Below, piece after piece: positions 63,913 through 64,000 of a stretch of DNA of 64,000 nt. Each line of letters begins with the position of its first letter. The first letter of the stretch is position 1. The translations under genes and the position numbers were made by a program. This DNA comes from Lymantria dispar (lineage: Eukaryota; Arthropoda; Insecta; Lepidoptera; Erebidae): assembly GCA_032191425.1 (NCBI GenBank), contig CM063460.1, positions 5,833,001-5,897,000 of the forward strand. The letters run 5' to 3'. The notes under the pieces were generated by a model. That model was given only the letters and a program-made list of their open reading frames with translations, was not told the origin of the DNA and did not search any database.

Positions 63913-64000
63913 TCCGGGTGATCTTCAAAACGGCTGGACCGATTTCAAAAATTCTTTCACCAATGGAAAGCCATAATATCAGGGGGTAAACTAGGCTATA
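63770..64000 (+). mobile_element. Helitron, cut by window edge
   Basis: A|TCTATACCAATAAATAAAAT with a six-unit GTCT tract at about 63878-63907; the 3' end lies outside. Confidence 0.85.

Overview
The window looks like nuclear DNA from a moth or butterfly (Lepidoptera). It is AT-rich, and its genes have small exons with GT-AG introns. It is crowded with transposons of lepidopteran type: R1-like, CR1/Jockey-like, RTE-like and Penelope-like retroelements, several SINE families, Helitrons with A|TC...CTAG|T ends, and hAT-like and other inverted-repeat elements. I see no bacterial, organellar or rRNA/tRNA gene content.

The host genes form a head-to-tail cluster of fatty-acid-binding protein (FABP) genes, all on the minus strand. 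From upstream to downstream they are: gene E (61199 to 53958, 133 aa), gene D (45868 to 42165, 132 aa), gene C (37528 to 32558, 134 aa), gene B (25791 to 18760, 134 aa), and exon 1 of gene A (3048 to 2979), whose remaining exons lie beyond the left edge. Every complete gene has four exons (70, 164 or 170, 111, and 54 or 57 nt) with intron positions conserved across the cluster. A/B/C are one subtype (MAYLGKTYT start) and D/E another (MSFFGK start). B and C arose by a recent segmental duplication (about 16.88-26.05 kb and 31.71-37.80 kb). Insertions found in only one copy (an R1-like LINE, a Helitron, a CR1-like LINE, a long-TIR element) give exact empty sites in the other.

The most unusual object is at 10855-15795. 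It is a 4.9-kb hAT-like element with TAGGGATGTG terminal inverted repeats and a perfect 8-bp target duplication, inserted in a Helitron-like repeat. It carries an apparently intact six-exon gene for a 276-aa Myb/SANT-like protein between two different GGCC-rich minisatellites (103-bp and 48-bp units). I see no hAT transposase in it.

Layout: 1-1.1 kb R1-like LINE; 1.2-3.05 kb intron and exon 1 of gene A; 3.1-9.6 kb intergenic repeats including a Penelope-like GIY-YIG remnant; 9.7-16.8 kb Helitron-like host with the nested hAT-like element; 16.9-26 kb gene B unit; 26-31.6 kb repeats and a dead LINE reverse transcriptase; 31.7-37.8 kb gene C unit; 38-42 kb Helitrons, SINEs and LINE tails; 42.2-46 kb gene D; 46.6-51.6 kb two inverted copies of a TIR element bracketing a GC-rich DNA transposon; 52-54 kb R1-like tails; 54-61.2 kb gene E; 61.8-64 kb R1-like LINE and Helitrons. 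In this annotation S1, S2 and T1 are my own labels for three SINE-like families.
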